Of a DNA stretch of 64,000 bases, positions 49,875 through 58,811 are shown piece by piece. Each line of letters starts with the position of its first letter. Position 1 is the first letter of the stretch. A program made the position numbers and the translations under genes. The DNA is from JANQEA01 sp964530075 (GTDB lineage Bacteria; Bipolaricaulota; Bipolaricaulia; UBA7950; UBA9294). The notes under the pieces are model-generated. The model was not told the origin of the DNA and made no database searches. It was given only the letters and a program-made list of their open reading frames with translations. The stretch lies in the NCBI GenBank assembly GCA_964530075.1, contig CAZGXU010000001.1, forward strand, positions 20,383-84,382, in the 5' to 3' direction.

Positions 49875-52324
49875 GAGGGGGCCCCCAGGGTGACGGTCAC
49901 GCGGTGTGTCGCGCGATCGTCGAAGACCGGGAGGACGGAGCCGTCGATCTCCTCCCCGTCGACCCGGATCCCCCGGACGCCGCGCGCGACGCCGTCCGGA
50001 TTCTCCACACGGATGTCGTAGGTCGCACCGCGAAACCGACGAACGACGCGGTACTCGCGGACGTCGGCGGGGACGCAGGGATCGATCTCCAGGCCGTCGA
50101 ACGTCGGGCGCACCCCGAGGATCCATTGCGTCATGGCGACGTAGGCCCAGGAGGCCGTCCCCGTCAGCCACGAGTTCCTCGCCCGCCCGTGATCGCGGCC
50201 GTCGCGGCCGACGATCGTCTGAGCGTAGACGTACGGCTCGCATCGATGGATCTCGCTGATCCGCTCGCGCTTGGCCGGGTTGATCCGCAGCGCGTAGTCC
50301 CAGGCCCGATCCGCGCGGCCGAGGCGACACTCGGCGATCACCACCCAGGGATTCGTGTGACAGAAGACGCTCCCGTTCTCCTTGTATCCCGGGGGGTACG
50401 AGCTGATCTCTCCCAAGTCCGGCCGGTACTTCGTGTAGGCCGGCTGGAGGAGCAGGATCCCGTGTTCGGTGGCCAGCCGCCGTTCGACGGCGTCGAGCGC
50501 CGATGTCGCCCTGCCGTCTTCGAGCCCGATCCCCGCCATCGGACAGATCGCCTGCGGTTCGATGAAGATCTGCCCCTCGCCGTTCTCGTGCGATCCGACC
50601 TTCTCGCCGGCCGCGTCGTACGCGCGGAGGAACCACCCGCCGTCCCATCCGTGCCGATCGACCGCGGCGCGCATCGCGCCGATCGCCGTCCGGAGCCGCC
50701 GCTCCGCGGCCGCGTCGCCCCGTCGACGGGCGATCTCCGCGAGGTCGTCGCATGCGATGCAGAACAGGCCGGCGATGAACACGGATTCGGCCGTGTCTCC
50801 GTCCCGGATCGGCGCGGTCTGAAACGGCTCGTCCGGGTCGCGCGAATGGCTGTTCAGATTGAGGCAGTCGTTCCAGTCGGCCCGTCCGATCAGCGGGAGT
50901 CCGTGAGGCCCGAGCCGATCCAAGGTGTAGCCCGCCGCTCGGATGAGGTGGTCGTAGAGCGGCTCGCTCGTCCGACGATCGTCACCGTAGGCAACCGATT
51001 CGTCGAGGACCGACCAGTCCCCGGTCTCCTTCAGGTACGCAGCCGTCGCGTGAATCAGCCACAGAGGGTCGTCGTTGAAACCGGTCCCGATGGTGTCGTT
51101 CCCCTGCCGCGTCAGCGGCTGGTACTGGTGATACGCGCCGCCCGAAACGAGCTGCGTCGACGCGAGGTCGAGAATCCGTGCGCGAGCCTTCTCCGGGATC
51201 ATGTGGACGGAGCCGAGCAGGTCCTGATTGGCGTCCCGGAACCCGATGCCCCGACCGATCCCCGATTCGTACCGCGAGGCGGAGCGGGACACGTTGAACG
51301 CGACCGCCGATTGATACGCGGTCCACGTGTTGATCATCCGGTCGACATCCGGCTCGGGCGTCGCCACCTGAAGCGCGGACAGCCGCCGATCCCAATTGGC
51401 GCGGAGGCGCTCGAGCGCCTCGTCGACCACGTCCGCTCGGAGGTACCGCTCGATCGTCCGCCGGGCGCCGTCCATGTCCGGCGATTCTCCGCCGGGGCCG
51501 CGCGGCGTCTCGCGGCGGTCCTCGTGGTACCCGAGCAGGAAGATGACGCGCTTCGACGCGCCCGGCCAAAGGTCGAGACGAACGTGATGAACCCCGACGG
51601 GGAAGCCGCCGACTTCGAGCGAGTTCGAGGTCTCCCCCCGTGCGACGGCCACCGGCTCGTTCCATCCGCGGTAGGGCCCGAGGAACGCGTCGCGTTGCGT
51701 CTCGAACCCGGCGAGCGGCTCCGAGCAGGCGAAGGTCGCGAAGTGGTTTCGCCGCTCGCGATACTCGGTCTTGTGGACGATCACCCCCGCCTCGACGGCT
51801 ACCTCCCCGATGTTCAGATTGCGCTGGAAGTTGGTCGCGTCCTCGAGCGCGTTCCAGAGGCAGAATTCGACTGCCGAGTACAACGAGAGCCGAGCCGGTT
51901 CGTCCCGGCAATTGGTGAGCCTCATCGACCAGATCTCGAGCGTCTCGTCGAGCGGAACGAAGTACGTCGTCTCCGCGTCGATCCCGACGTAGGACGCTCC
52001 GATCACCGTGTACCCCAGGCCGTGTCGGCACGAGTAGCCCTGGAGATCTCTCCGCGTCGGCTGCCACGTCGGCGACCAGTACGTGCCGTCCTCCTCGTCG
52101 CGGACGTACACGTACCTCCCGTTTCCGTCCACAGGGACGTCGTTGTAGCGATACCGGGTCAGCCGACGAAGGCGCGCGTCGCGATAGAAGGAGTAGCCGC
52201 CCGCTGTGTTGGAGATGATCCCGACGAACGCGTCGCCCCCGAGGTAGTTGATCCACGGGAGAGGCGTGTCCGGTCGGACGATCACGTACTCCCTCCGCCG
52301 ATCGTCGAAGTGGCCATACCTCAT
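49871..52324 (-). CDS. Family 94 glycoside phosphorylase (cellobiose phosphorylase-like)
   Basis: 817 residues. Starts MRYGHFDDRRREYVIVRPDTPLPWINYLGG, the cellobiose-phosphorylase N-terminus; catalytic Asp D486 in GRADWNDCLN; GENGEGQIFIEPQ-type and SYPPGYKENGSVFCHTNPW substrate-site segments. Splits beta-1,4-glucobiose with phosphate to glucose-1-phosphate and glucose, saving ATP. Length and motifs favour cellobiose over longer cellodextrins. Second gene of the lacI-GH94-GH1 operon. Confidence 0.9.
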   Translation of the reverse strand: MRYGHFDDRRREYVIVRPDTPLPWINYLGGDAFVGIISNTAGGYSFYRDARLRRLTRYRYNDVPVDGNGRYVYVRDEEDGTYWSPTWQPTRRDLQGYSCRHGLGYTVIGASYVGIDAETTYFVPLDETLEIWSMRLTNCRDEPARLSLYSAVEFCLWNALEDATNFQRNLNIGEVAVEAGVIVHKTEYRERRNHFATFACSEPLAGFETQRDAFLGPYRGWNEPVAVARGETSNSLEVGGFPVGVHHVRLDLWPGASKRVIFLLGYHEDRRETPRGPGGESPDMDGARRTIERYLRADVVDEALERLRANWDRRLSALQVATPEPDVDRMINTWTAYQSAVAFNVSRSASRYESGIGRGIGFRDANQDLLGSVHMIPEKARARILDLASTQLVSGGAYHQYQPLTRQGNDTIGTGFNDDPLWLIHATAAYLKETGDWSVLDESVAYGDDRRTSEPLYDHLIRAAGYTLDRLGPHGLPLIGRADWNDCLNLNSHSRDPDEPFQTAPIRDGDTAESVFIAGLFCIACDDLAEIARRRGDAAAERRLRTAIGAMRAAVDRHGWDGGWFLRAYDAAGEKVGSHENGEGQIFIEPQAICPMAGIGLEDGRATSALDAVERRLATEHGILLLQPAYTKYRPDLGEISSYPPGYKENGSVFCHTNPWVVIAECRLGRADRAWDYALRINPAKRERISEIHRCEPYVYAQTIVGRDGRDHGRARNSWLTGTASWAYVAMTQWILGVRPTFDGLEIDPCVPADVREYRVVRRFRGATYDIRVENPDGVARGVRGIRVDGEEIDGSVLPVFDDRATHRVTVTLGAPS

Positions 52325-52511
52325 TGGCTCGCTCCGTCGATCGGCGGGGTTTCGAATCGCGGCAGCGGAAGCTCGAGGGAGAAGGATCGACGCGGGGCTG
52401 GGAGCCTCGGTGAGCACCGATCCGCGGCGATCGGACACACGGTTCGTCCGTGCGCATGGGCTGCGCAGCGGGCGGACGCGTCTTGGCTCGTCGGTCTGAG
52501 CATGGGTAAGA

Positions 52512-53531
52512 TTACCGCGACCCGCAGGATCCGCGAACGACCAGCTCGGTCGGGAGAACGAACCGCTGCGTCGACGGCCTCCCCCCGGCCGCCTCTCCGT
52601 CGATCAGGCTGATCAGCGTTTCGACCGCAAGCTGGCCGATCCGCTCGATCGGTTGCCGTACGGTCGTCAGTTCCGGATCGATCGTCAACGCGGAGGGAAC
52701 GTCGTCGAAGCCGACGACGGCGACGTCCTCGGGGACGCGAAGGCCCACCGTCCGGATCGCCTTGATCGCACCGATCGCCATCGAGTCGCTCGCCGCGAAG
52801 ACGGCCGTCGGCTCCTCGGGCAGGAGCCTCATCATAGCCGCCCGCCCGCCTGCCTCTGTGAAGTCTCCCTCGGTCACCAGTCCGTCAGAGACAGGCAAGC
52901 GGTGCGTGCTCATCACGTCCCGGAATCCGTCGAGGCGGTCCTGCGCGGGCGTCATGTCGAGCGGTCCGCTGATCATCCCGATCCGCGTGTGCCCCAGTCG
53001 GATCAGATGCTCGGTCGCCATGCGGGCCCCCCCGGTGTTGTCGACATCGACGTAGTTCACCCGATCGTCCGGATGCCGCCCGATGTTGACGAACGGGATC
53101 CCTTCCTCGAAGAGGCTGGGGATCAACTTGTCGTCCAAAGAGGCGTTGGCCGCGATCACTCCATCGAGGTAACCGCTTCGAGCCACGCGATCGTGCATCA
53201 CGCTCGATTCGACCGATGCGGTGAATAGGGAGAGGATCAAGTGATACTCACGCCGGTTGCACGCCTCCGTCGCGCCTCGGAGCATCAGCGGGAAATACGG
53301 GTCGGTGAACAGCTTCGTGACCGACTCGGGGACGACCATCCCGACGATGTTCGTCCGGTTGGTCGCCAGACTCCGCGCGACGGCGTGCGGGCGATAGCCG
53401 TACTTCTCGATCGCGGCCTCGACGCGGGCGCGGGTCGTCGCGCTCACGTTCGGGTGATTGTTGATGACGCGGGAGACGGTGGAGCGTGAAACACCCGCGT
53501 GTTTTGCGACTTCATCGAGCGTCCGTGGCAT
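52512..53531 (-). CDS. LacI-family transcriptional regulator
   Basis: 339 residues. N-terminal HTH TLDEVAKHAGVSRSTVSRVINNHPNVS with the hinge helix around residue 50-58 (AVARSLATNRT). The periplasmic-binding-protein-like effector domain follows. Start at 53531 has GGAGGTAC in front. It probably represses both its own operon and the divergent ABC importer operon through the palindromes at 53543-53556 and 53924-53937; effector likely a manno- or gluco-oligosaccharide. Confidence 0.92.
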   Translation of the reverse strand: MPRTLDEVAKHAGVSRSTVSRVINNHPNVSATTRARVEAAIEKYGYRPHAVARSLATNRTNIVGMVVPESVTKLFTDPYFPLMLRGATEACNRREYHLILSLFTASVESSVMHDRVARSGYLDGVIAANASLDDKLIPSLFEEGIPFVNIGRHPDDRVNYVDVDNTGGARMATEHLIRLGHTRIGMISGPLDMTPAQDRLDGFRDVMSTHRLPVSDGLVTEGDFTEAGGRAAMMRLLPEEPTAVFAASDSMAIGAIKAIRTVGLRVPEDVAVVGFDDVPSALTIDPELTTVRQPIERIGQLAVETLISLIDGEAAGGRPSTQRFVLPTELVVRGSCGSR

Positions 53532-53542
53532 GGGTACCTCCG

Positions 53543-53556
53543 TGGAAGCGCTCTCA
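53543..53556 (-). promoter_or_regulatory. LacI-type operator of the lacI-GH94-GH1 operon
   Basis: TGGAAGCGCTCTCA on the + strand, 12 of 14 positions matching the perfect operator at 53924-53937. It begins directly after the -10 of the lacI promoter. Confidence 0.7.
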
Positions 53557-53585
53557 AGCCTACCATGAGAAGCCGTGCCTGTCAA
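53557..53585 (-). promoter_or_regulatory. Promoter of lacI-GH94-GH1
   Basis: Reverse strand consensus TTGACA (53580-53585), 17-base spacer ending TGG (extended -10), TAGGCT (53557-53562). The operator follows immediately. Confidence 0.55.
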
Positions 53586-53894
53586 TCCCTCGATCTCGTC
53601 CTTTCCGTCCGTCGACGCGGCGCCCCTCTTCCGAACGTGCAGGCGTCCGCCCCGTCAGTCGCGTTCCCCCATCGGACGGCGGCCGAATGCGAGGGGCATG
53701 GCGAGGAGGGATTCGGGGCGCTATGGGAGCGGTGCCAGAATGCTTGAAATAACCAAATGTCCCTAAAATACTGGATTACGTGATGACAGACAAGGAGAGG
53801 AAGACAAAAGGAGACGTTGGATCGAGCGGATCCTTCTGACGTTCTACGGCTTCTGAACGCGAAAATGCCGTTCAGAATAGATATAACTTGTTCC

Positions 53895-53923
53895 TTGACA
53901 GCCGGGCTGTTTCGTGCTATGGT
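53895..53923 (+). promoter_or_regulatory. Promoter of the oligosaccharide importer operon
   Basis: Consensus TTGACA (53895-53900), 17-base spacer ending TGC (extended -10), TATGGT (53918-53923). Confidence 0.65.
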
Positions 53924-53937
53924 TGGAAGCGCTTCCA
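53924..53937 (+). promoter_or_regulatory. Perfect LacI-family operator at the importer promoter
   Basis: TGGAAGCGCTTCCA, a perfect 14-base palindrome with central CG, the classic LacI/GalR-family operator. It covers the expected transcription start, so bound repressor would block initiation. Confidence 0.8.
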
Positions 53938-54202
53938 GGGAGGCCACATTGGACCGAACACCTGAATCCGCCACAGTTATAGCTCCGGTAGCCCAACCCG
54001 CAGTTCCCCATCCAACGGTAGGTCGTCTTGCCATTCCAAGAGGAAAATCGGCTCTCGCGGGTCCCACGATCTCGGCGACCAGTGAGCGTCCCTGCGAACG
54101 TCTCCACTAGATGATCGGAATCTCGTCTCGGGGGTGATGCGGACAGAGAGAGAACGGCGGCAGAAGGCGAGCGACATAAGGGAAGGAGCAAAGGGAGGCT
54201 AT

Positions 54203-55909
54203 ATGTGGTCGAGGAGTAGGAGCGCTATCAGCATCCTGGTGTTGATGTTGTTGTCTGTCGGAGTGATCGGCGCGCTGGCTGTCGGGCAGGTCTTCGAGCG
54301 GAGCGAAACCCTCTACGTCAGCGGAGCGGCGTGGGGCCCGCCGTCGACCTGGAATCCGTTCCAACCGGGAAACCTTGCCAACACGACGGGAACGCTCGGG
54401 CTCTGCTATGAGACGCTGTTCAACTACGATCCGCTGACCGACGAGCTGATCCCGTGGCTTGCGGAGAGCGGGGAATGGATCGCCGACAATGTCTACGAGC
54501 TGACGCTCAGGCGAGGCCTCACGTGGAGCGACGGTACGCCGCTCACGGCCGCCGATGTCGTGTTCACCTTCGAGCTGGGCAAGGATTACCCCGCGATCTG
54601 GTTCAGCCCGATGTGGGCATACCTGGACAACGTGGTCAACATCGGCGACTACATCGTGCAATTCAACTTCACGGACCCCCTCTACCAGGAATTCGACAAC
54701 AACCTCTACAACATCCCGATCGTCCCCAAGCATCTGTGGGAGGGGAGGACGGAAGAGGAGATCACCATCGGGGCCAACGAGAATCCTATCGGCTCGGGGG
54801 CGTACCTGTACGAGTCTCACAGCTCGGACAGGAACATTTGGGTGAGAAACGAGAACTGGTGGGCGATCGACGAGCTCGGCCTGATGCCTGCACCGAAGCG
54901 GATCGTCGACATACGCTTCTCCAGCAACAACGTCGCTCTCGGCTCCGTGCTGATGGGCGAGGTCGATCTGAGCAACAACTTCCTCCCTGGTGTTGCGGAG
55001 CTGGCGGACAAGGGGTACGTCACGACGTACTTCGACGGAGCTCCGTACATGCTCTCCGCCAACACGGCCGTCTTGTTCCTCAACACGACCAAGAAGCCGA
55101 TGGACGATGCGGCGTTCAGGAAGGCCATTGCCTACGCCATCAACGTCGGTGACATCGTGAACGTCGCGTATGCGAACCTGGTCAAGGCCGCCAGCCCGAC
55201 GGGCCTTCTTCCGTCCCTGTCGAAGTACGATGACGAGGACGTGGTGGCGAATTTGGGCTGGACCTACGATCCAGCGGAGGCCGCGGCGATCCTCGCCGAC
55301 GCCGGATACATCGATCTCGACGGCGACGGACTTGTCGAGGCACCCGACGGTTCCAAGATCGCGCTGGAGGTCACCTGCCCGTTCGGCTGGACGGACTGGA
55401 TGGAGGCGATCAGCGTCATCTCCGATAGCTGCAAAGCCGCGGGGATCAACGTCGAGGACGTGACCCCGGACTACGGCGCCTGGAACACGGCGCTCCAGAC
55501 GGGCACCTTCGACATGACGCTGAACAACTGGGCCGCGATGAGCAACACCCCCTGGACCCTGTACAACCTCCTGTTCAGACATCCGATCCAGGACCAAATG
55601 CAAAGCGGCAACTTCGGCCGGTACGACAACCAGACGGTGTTCGATCTGGTCGATCAGCTCGCCGAGGTCCAGTCGAGCGATGTGGCGGGCATGAAGGCCG
55701 TCTGCTCACAGATTCAGACGATCATGATGACGGAAGTCCCGATGATCCCGCTCTGGTACAACGGGCTCTGGGCGCAGTACAGCGACGCGGTCTGGACGAA
55801 CTGGCCGGTCGATGGCTCGAACACCCCCAGCCGCCTTCCGACCACGTGGTCCGGATACTGGCAGCTGGGCGGCCTGATGACGCTCTGCCAGCTGGAGCCG
55901 GCGGAGTAG
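54203..55909 (+). CDS. ABC importer substrate-binding protein, family 5 (DppA/OppA type)
   Basis: 568 residues with an N-terminal signal/anchor (about 8-28). Typical SBP_bac_5 path: WNPFQPGNLANTTG, YELTLRRGLTWSDGTPLTAADVVFTFE, NPIGSGAYLYESH, FRKAIAYAINVGDIV. The family includes cello- and manno-oligosaccharide binders in Thermotogales, and the operon context (GH130, GH2) favours an oligosaccharide. AGGGAGG precedes the ATG; an upstream in-frame ATG at 54134 lacks one. Confidence 0.9.
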   Translation: MWSRSRSAISILVLMLLSVGVIGALAVGQVFERSETLYVSGAAWGPPSTWNPFQPGNLANTTGTLGLCYETLFNYDPLTDELIPWLAESGEWIADNVYELTLRRGLTWSDGTPLTAADVVFTFELGKDYPAIWFSPMWAYLDNVVNIGDYIVQFNFTDPLYQEFDNNLYNIPIVPKHLWEGRTEEEITIGANENPIGSGAYLYESHSSDRNIWVRNENWWAIDELGLMPAPKRIVDIRFSSNNVALGSVLMGEVDLSNNFLPGVAELADKGYVTTYFDGAPYMLSANTAVLFLNTTKKPMDDAAFRKAIAYAINVGDIVNVAYANLVKAASPTGLLPSLSKYDDEDVVANLGWTYDPAEAAAILADAGYIDLDGDGLVEAPDGSKIALEVTCPFGWTDWMEAISVISDSCKAAGINVEDVTPDYGAWNTALQTGTFDMTLNNWAAMSNTPWTLYNLLFRHPIQDQMQSGNFGRYDNQTVFDLVDQLAEVQSSDVAGMKAVCSQIQTIMMTEVPMIPLWYNGLWAQYSDAVWTNWPVDGSNTPSRLPTTWSGYWQLGGLMTLCQLEPAE

Positions 55910-55921
55910 ACCGAGTTTCTC

Positions 55922-55956
55922 ACCGCCCCTTCTGGTAGACTTGCGGGAGGGGCGGT
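55922..55956 (+). terminator. Intercistronic hairpin after the binding-protein gene
   Basis: ACCGCCCC (55922-55929) pairs with GGGGCGGT (55949-55956), extended inward by about three more pairs, followed by TTCC. Such hairpins usually protect the abundant binding-protein mRNA and reduce read-through into the permease genes. Confidence 0.5.
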
Positions 55957-55988
55957 TTCCTATCCCCGTCCAGTAGGCAGGAGCCCGC

Positions 55989-56975
55989 GTGAGACGCTAC
56001 TTCGGGAGAAAGCTGCTGATCTACCTGGTCACCTTCTTCCTGGCGGTGACCATCGACTGGCTGATCCCGCGCCTGATGCCCGGGGATCCGATTCAGAACA
56101 TGCTGTCGAGGGCGGCGTTGAACGCGAACGCTGCGGAGGTTCTGTACACCTACTACACGCACGCCTTCCAATTGGATCTTCCCGTCTGGCAGCAGTACCT
56201 CAACTTCTGGAACGCCCTCTTTCACGGGGACCTCGGGATCAGCACGTACCTGTTCCCGACGCCGGTGATCAGGGTCATCATGGATGCCGTGCCCTATGAT
56301 CTCTTTCTCCTCCTTCCGGCGATCCTGCTCAGCTGGTTTGCGGGGAACAAGTTCGGTGCCTTCGCCGCCCGGACCCGACGGCTCGACAACACCGTGCTGC
56401 CGATCGGATATATCCTGACGGCGACCCCGTACATGTGGCTCGGGATTCTGCTCGCCTGGGTGTTCGGAATCGTCCTGAGGTGGTTTCCGATCGCCGGGGC
56501 GTACAGCTATACGATGGGGCCTCATCTGTCCTGGACGTTCGTCGGCAGCGTGCTGCAGCACTGGCTCCTCCCGTTCGCCTCGCTCTTCCTGATCTTCTTC
56601 GGCGGTTGGGCGATCGGGATGCGGAACATGATCATCTACGAGCTCGAGGCGGACTACTCGCACTACCTCGAGGCGCTCGGGGCACCGAGGAAGCTCGTCA
56701 GGAAGTACGCGTTTCGCAACGCGATCCTCCCCCAGCTCACCGGGCTGGCGCTGCAGCTGGGCGTGATTGTCGCCGGCGCGCTCGTGACGGAGGTCGTCTT
56801 CTCCTATCCGGGAATCGGCTACCTCATCCTCGCGGCGATCCAGAACCAGGACTACTTCCTCGTCCAGGGATGCTTCCTGTTCATCATCATCGGCGTCTTG
56901 GTGGCCAACTTCCTGATCGATATCGCCTACGTCATCGTCGATCCGAGGACGCGGAGGGGAATGGTGGGGGAGTAG
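55989..56975 (+). CDS. ABC importer permease, DppB/OppB type
   Basis: 328 residues, GTG start with GCAGGAG in front. About six TM helices; N-terminal RRYFGRKLLIYLVTFFLAVTIDWLIPRLMPGDP is the family signature, and the EAA loop is EALGAPRKLVRKYAFRNAILP. Pairs with the next gene to form the channel. Confidence 0.92.
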   Translation: MRRYFGRKLLIYLVTFFLAVTIDWLIPRLMPGDPIQNMLSRAALNANAAEVLYTYYTHAFQLDLPVWQQYLNFWNALFHGDLGISTYLFPTPVIRVIMDAVPYDLFLLLPAILLSWFAGNKFGAFAARTRRLDNTVLPIGYILTATPYMWLGILLAWVFGIVLRWFPIAGAYSYTMGPHLSWTFVGSVLQHWLLPFASLFLIFFGGWAIGMRNMIIYELEADYSHYLEALGAPRKLVRKYAFRNAILPQLTGLALQLGVIVAGALVTEVVFSYPGIGYLILAAIQNQDYFLVQGCFLFIIIGVLVANFLIDIAYVIVDPRTRRGMVGE

Positions 56976-56977
56976 CG

Positions 56978-57844
56978 ATGGCAAAGGACGCCGATCGGAA
57001 GAAACGAAACGAGTTCCTGTATTTTGCCCTGCGCAACAACAAGCTGAAGATCGGAGCCCTCGTCGTCCTCCTCTTCGTCGTCCTGGCCTCCGTCGGCCCG
57101 CTGCTGACGGAGTACTCACCACGGGCGTACGTCGGCCCGCTGGCGGCGCCCCCGTCGTCCGAGTTCTGGTTCGGGACGACGACGTTCGGGCAGGACGTCT
57201 TCACGCAGTTCGTCGTCGGCCTGCGGGCGACGTTCGTCGTCGGCGCCGTCGGGGGAGGCCTGGCCACGCTCATCGGGATGCTCGTCGGGTTCATCGCCGG
57301 GTATCGCGGGGGGATGGTCGACGAGGGGCTGAACGTGCTGACCAACATCGTCCTCGTGATCCCAACGTTCGCGCTGCTTCTGATCATCGCGGCGTACCTG
57401 AAGGTCCGCGGGATCGTCACCGAGAGCGTCTTCATCGGATTCACCGCGTGGCCCTGGGCGGCGAGGGCCATCCGATCCCAGACGCTGTCCCTCCGTTCGC
57501 GCGAGTTCGTCGACCTGGCGAGGATGAGCGGGATGAGGCCGCTCCGGATCATCTTCACCGAGATCGCCCCGAACATGATGTCCTACCTGGTGATGGCGTT
57601 CATCCTTCAGTTCGGTGGAGCGATCCTGATCGCCGCGACGCTCGATTTCATCGGACTCGGTCCGACGACGGGGATGTCGCTCGGCCTGATGATGCAGTAC
57701 GCGGTCCTCTGGGGAGCCCTCCCGCTCGGCATCTGGTGGTGGTTCGTCCCGCCGGGCGCGGCGATCGCGGCGATCGTGGGCGCGTTGTACATTATGAACG
57801 TCGGCCTCGATGAAGTCTTCAACCCGAAGCTGAGGGAGACGTGA
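56978..57844 (+). CDS. ABC importer permease, DppC/OppC type
   Basis: 288 residues. N-terminal cytoplasmic segment then TM1 (KIGALVVLLFVVLASVGPLL), FGTTTFGQDVFTQFVVGLRATFVVG, EAA loop ARMSGMRPLRIIFTEIAPNMM. Starts two bases after the first permease stop. One helix is unusually Trp-rich (GIWWWFVPPGAAIA). Confidence 0.92.
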   Translation: MAKDADRKKRNEFLYFALRNNKLKIGALVVLLFVVLASVGPLLTEYSPRAYVGPLAAPPSSEFWFGTTTFGQDVFTQFVVGLRATFVVGAVGGGLATLIGMLVGFIAGYRGGMVDEGLNVLTNIVLVIPTFALLLIIAAYLKVRGIVTESVFIGFTAWPWAARAIRSQTLSLRSREFVDLARMSGMRPLRIIFTEIAPNMMSYLVMAFILQFGGAILIAATLDFIGLGPTTGMSLGLMMQYAVLWGALPLGIWWWFVPPGAAIAAIVGALYIMNVGLDEVFNPKLRET

Positions 57845-57848
57845 GGAC

Positions 57849-58811
57849 GTGAGCCTGCGTGTCGAAGACCTGACCGTCTACTACCAGACGCTGCGCGGAG
57901 ACGTGCGCGCGTTGGAGTGCGCGACGTTCTCCCTGGCGGACGGTGAGATCATGGGTCTGGCCGGCGAGTCCGGTTGCGGGAAGACGACGCTCGCGAACAG
58001 CCTGATCCTCTTGGTCCCTCCGATGCGACACGTCGCCGGGCGCGTCCTGCTCGACGGTCGGGAGCTGCCGATCTGTGATGTCGAGGCGATGAATCGATAT
58101 CGGTTCAAGGAGATCTCCGTCATCCCGCAGTACGCGATGAACGCGATGAACCCGACGCGGAAGATCGGCAGGATGGCGATGGAGCTTCTCCGGTCGCGCA
58201 GGATCGACGCGAAGCGCGCGCTGCCGGAGTTGGAGAGGCGGCTCGATCTGGTCGAGCTGAGCCACAATGTTCTGAAGATGTACCCGATCGAGCTGTCGGG
58301 CGGGATGAAACAGCGAATGGTGATGGTCCTCTCCACGCTGATGGACCCGTCCCTCCTCCTCGCGGACGAGATCACGTCGGCGCTCGACGTCTCGACGCAG
58401 AAGGCCGTGGTGAAGATGCTCGTCGGCTTCAGGGACCGGGAGATCGTGAGGAGCGTGATTGTGATCACGCATGACATGTCGATTCTCTACCAGATCGCCG
58501 ACAGCATCCTGATCATGTACGCCGGACAACTGGCGGAGAAGGGGCCGACCGAGACGATCATCCATTCGCCGAGGCACCCGTACACGAAGCTGTTGATCAC
58601 GTCCCTGCCGAAGGTCGGGGTGAAGCACGACGAGACGCGGTTGAAGGGGATACCAGGGAAGCCACCGCTGCTGCTGGATCCGCCGGAAGGGTGCCGCTTC
58701 AGGGAGCGATGTCCGGTCGCATTCGAGGCGTGCCGCGAGGTGCCGCCGTTCCTCGAGATCGAGCCGGGCCACTTCGTCGCCTGCTGGAAGGAGACCGAGC
58801 CGAATGCTTAA
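57849..58811 (+). CDS. ABC importer ATPase, DppD/OppD type
   Basis: 320 residues, GTG start four bases after the permease stop. Walker A GESGCGKTT, signature LSGGMKQRM, Walker B LLLADEITSALD (Glu present), switch His in VITHDMS. The C-terminal oligopeptide-transport extension with CRFRERCPVAFEAC is present, a region that can carry an iron-sulfur cluster in homologues. Confidence 0.93.
   Translation: MSLRVEDLTVYYQTLRGDVRALECATFSLADGEIMGLAGESGCGKTTLANSLILLVPPMRHVAGRVLLDGRELPICDVEAMNRYRFKEISVIPQYAMNAMNPTRKIGRMAMELLRSRRIDAKRALPELERRLDLVELSHNVLKMYPIELSGGMKQRMVMVLSTLMDPSLLLADEITSALDVSTQKAVVKMLVGFRDREIVRSVIVITHDMSILYQIADSILIMYAGQLAEKGPTETIIHSPRHPYTKLLITSLPKVGVKHDETRLKGIPGKPPLLLDPPEGCRFRERCPVAFEACREVPPFLEIEPGHFVACWKETEPNA

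Larger units (their letters stand above)
53532..54202. other. Divergent control region between lacI and the importer operon, 671 bases
   Basis: Contains both LacI-controlled promoters, a possible weak extra promoter (TTGAAA 53744-53749, 17 bases, AATACT 53767-53772), a relatively AT-rich stretch (53740-53900), and an untranslated leader of about 270 bases before the binding-protein gene. I recognise no riboswitch class in the leader. Confidence 0.5.

Noticed and set aside
53817..54110. 97-codon + strand ORF starting TTG with AAAAGGAG just upstream
   Set aside because: It runs straight through the promoter and perfect LacI operator, has no protein-like composition or recognisable family, and ends before the binding-protein gene.
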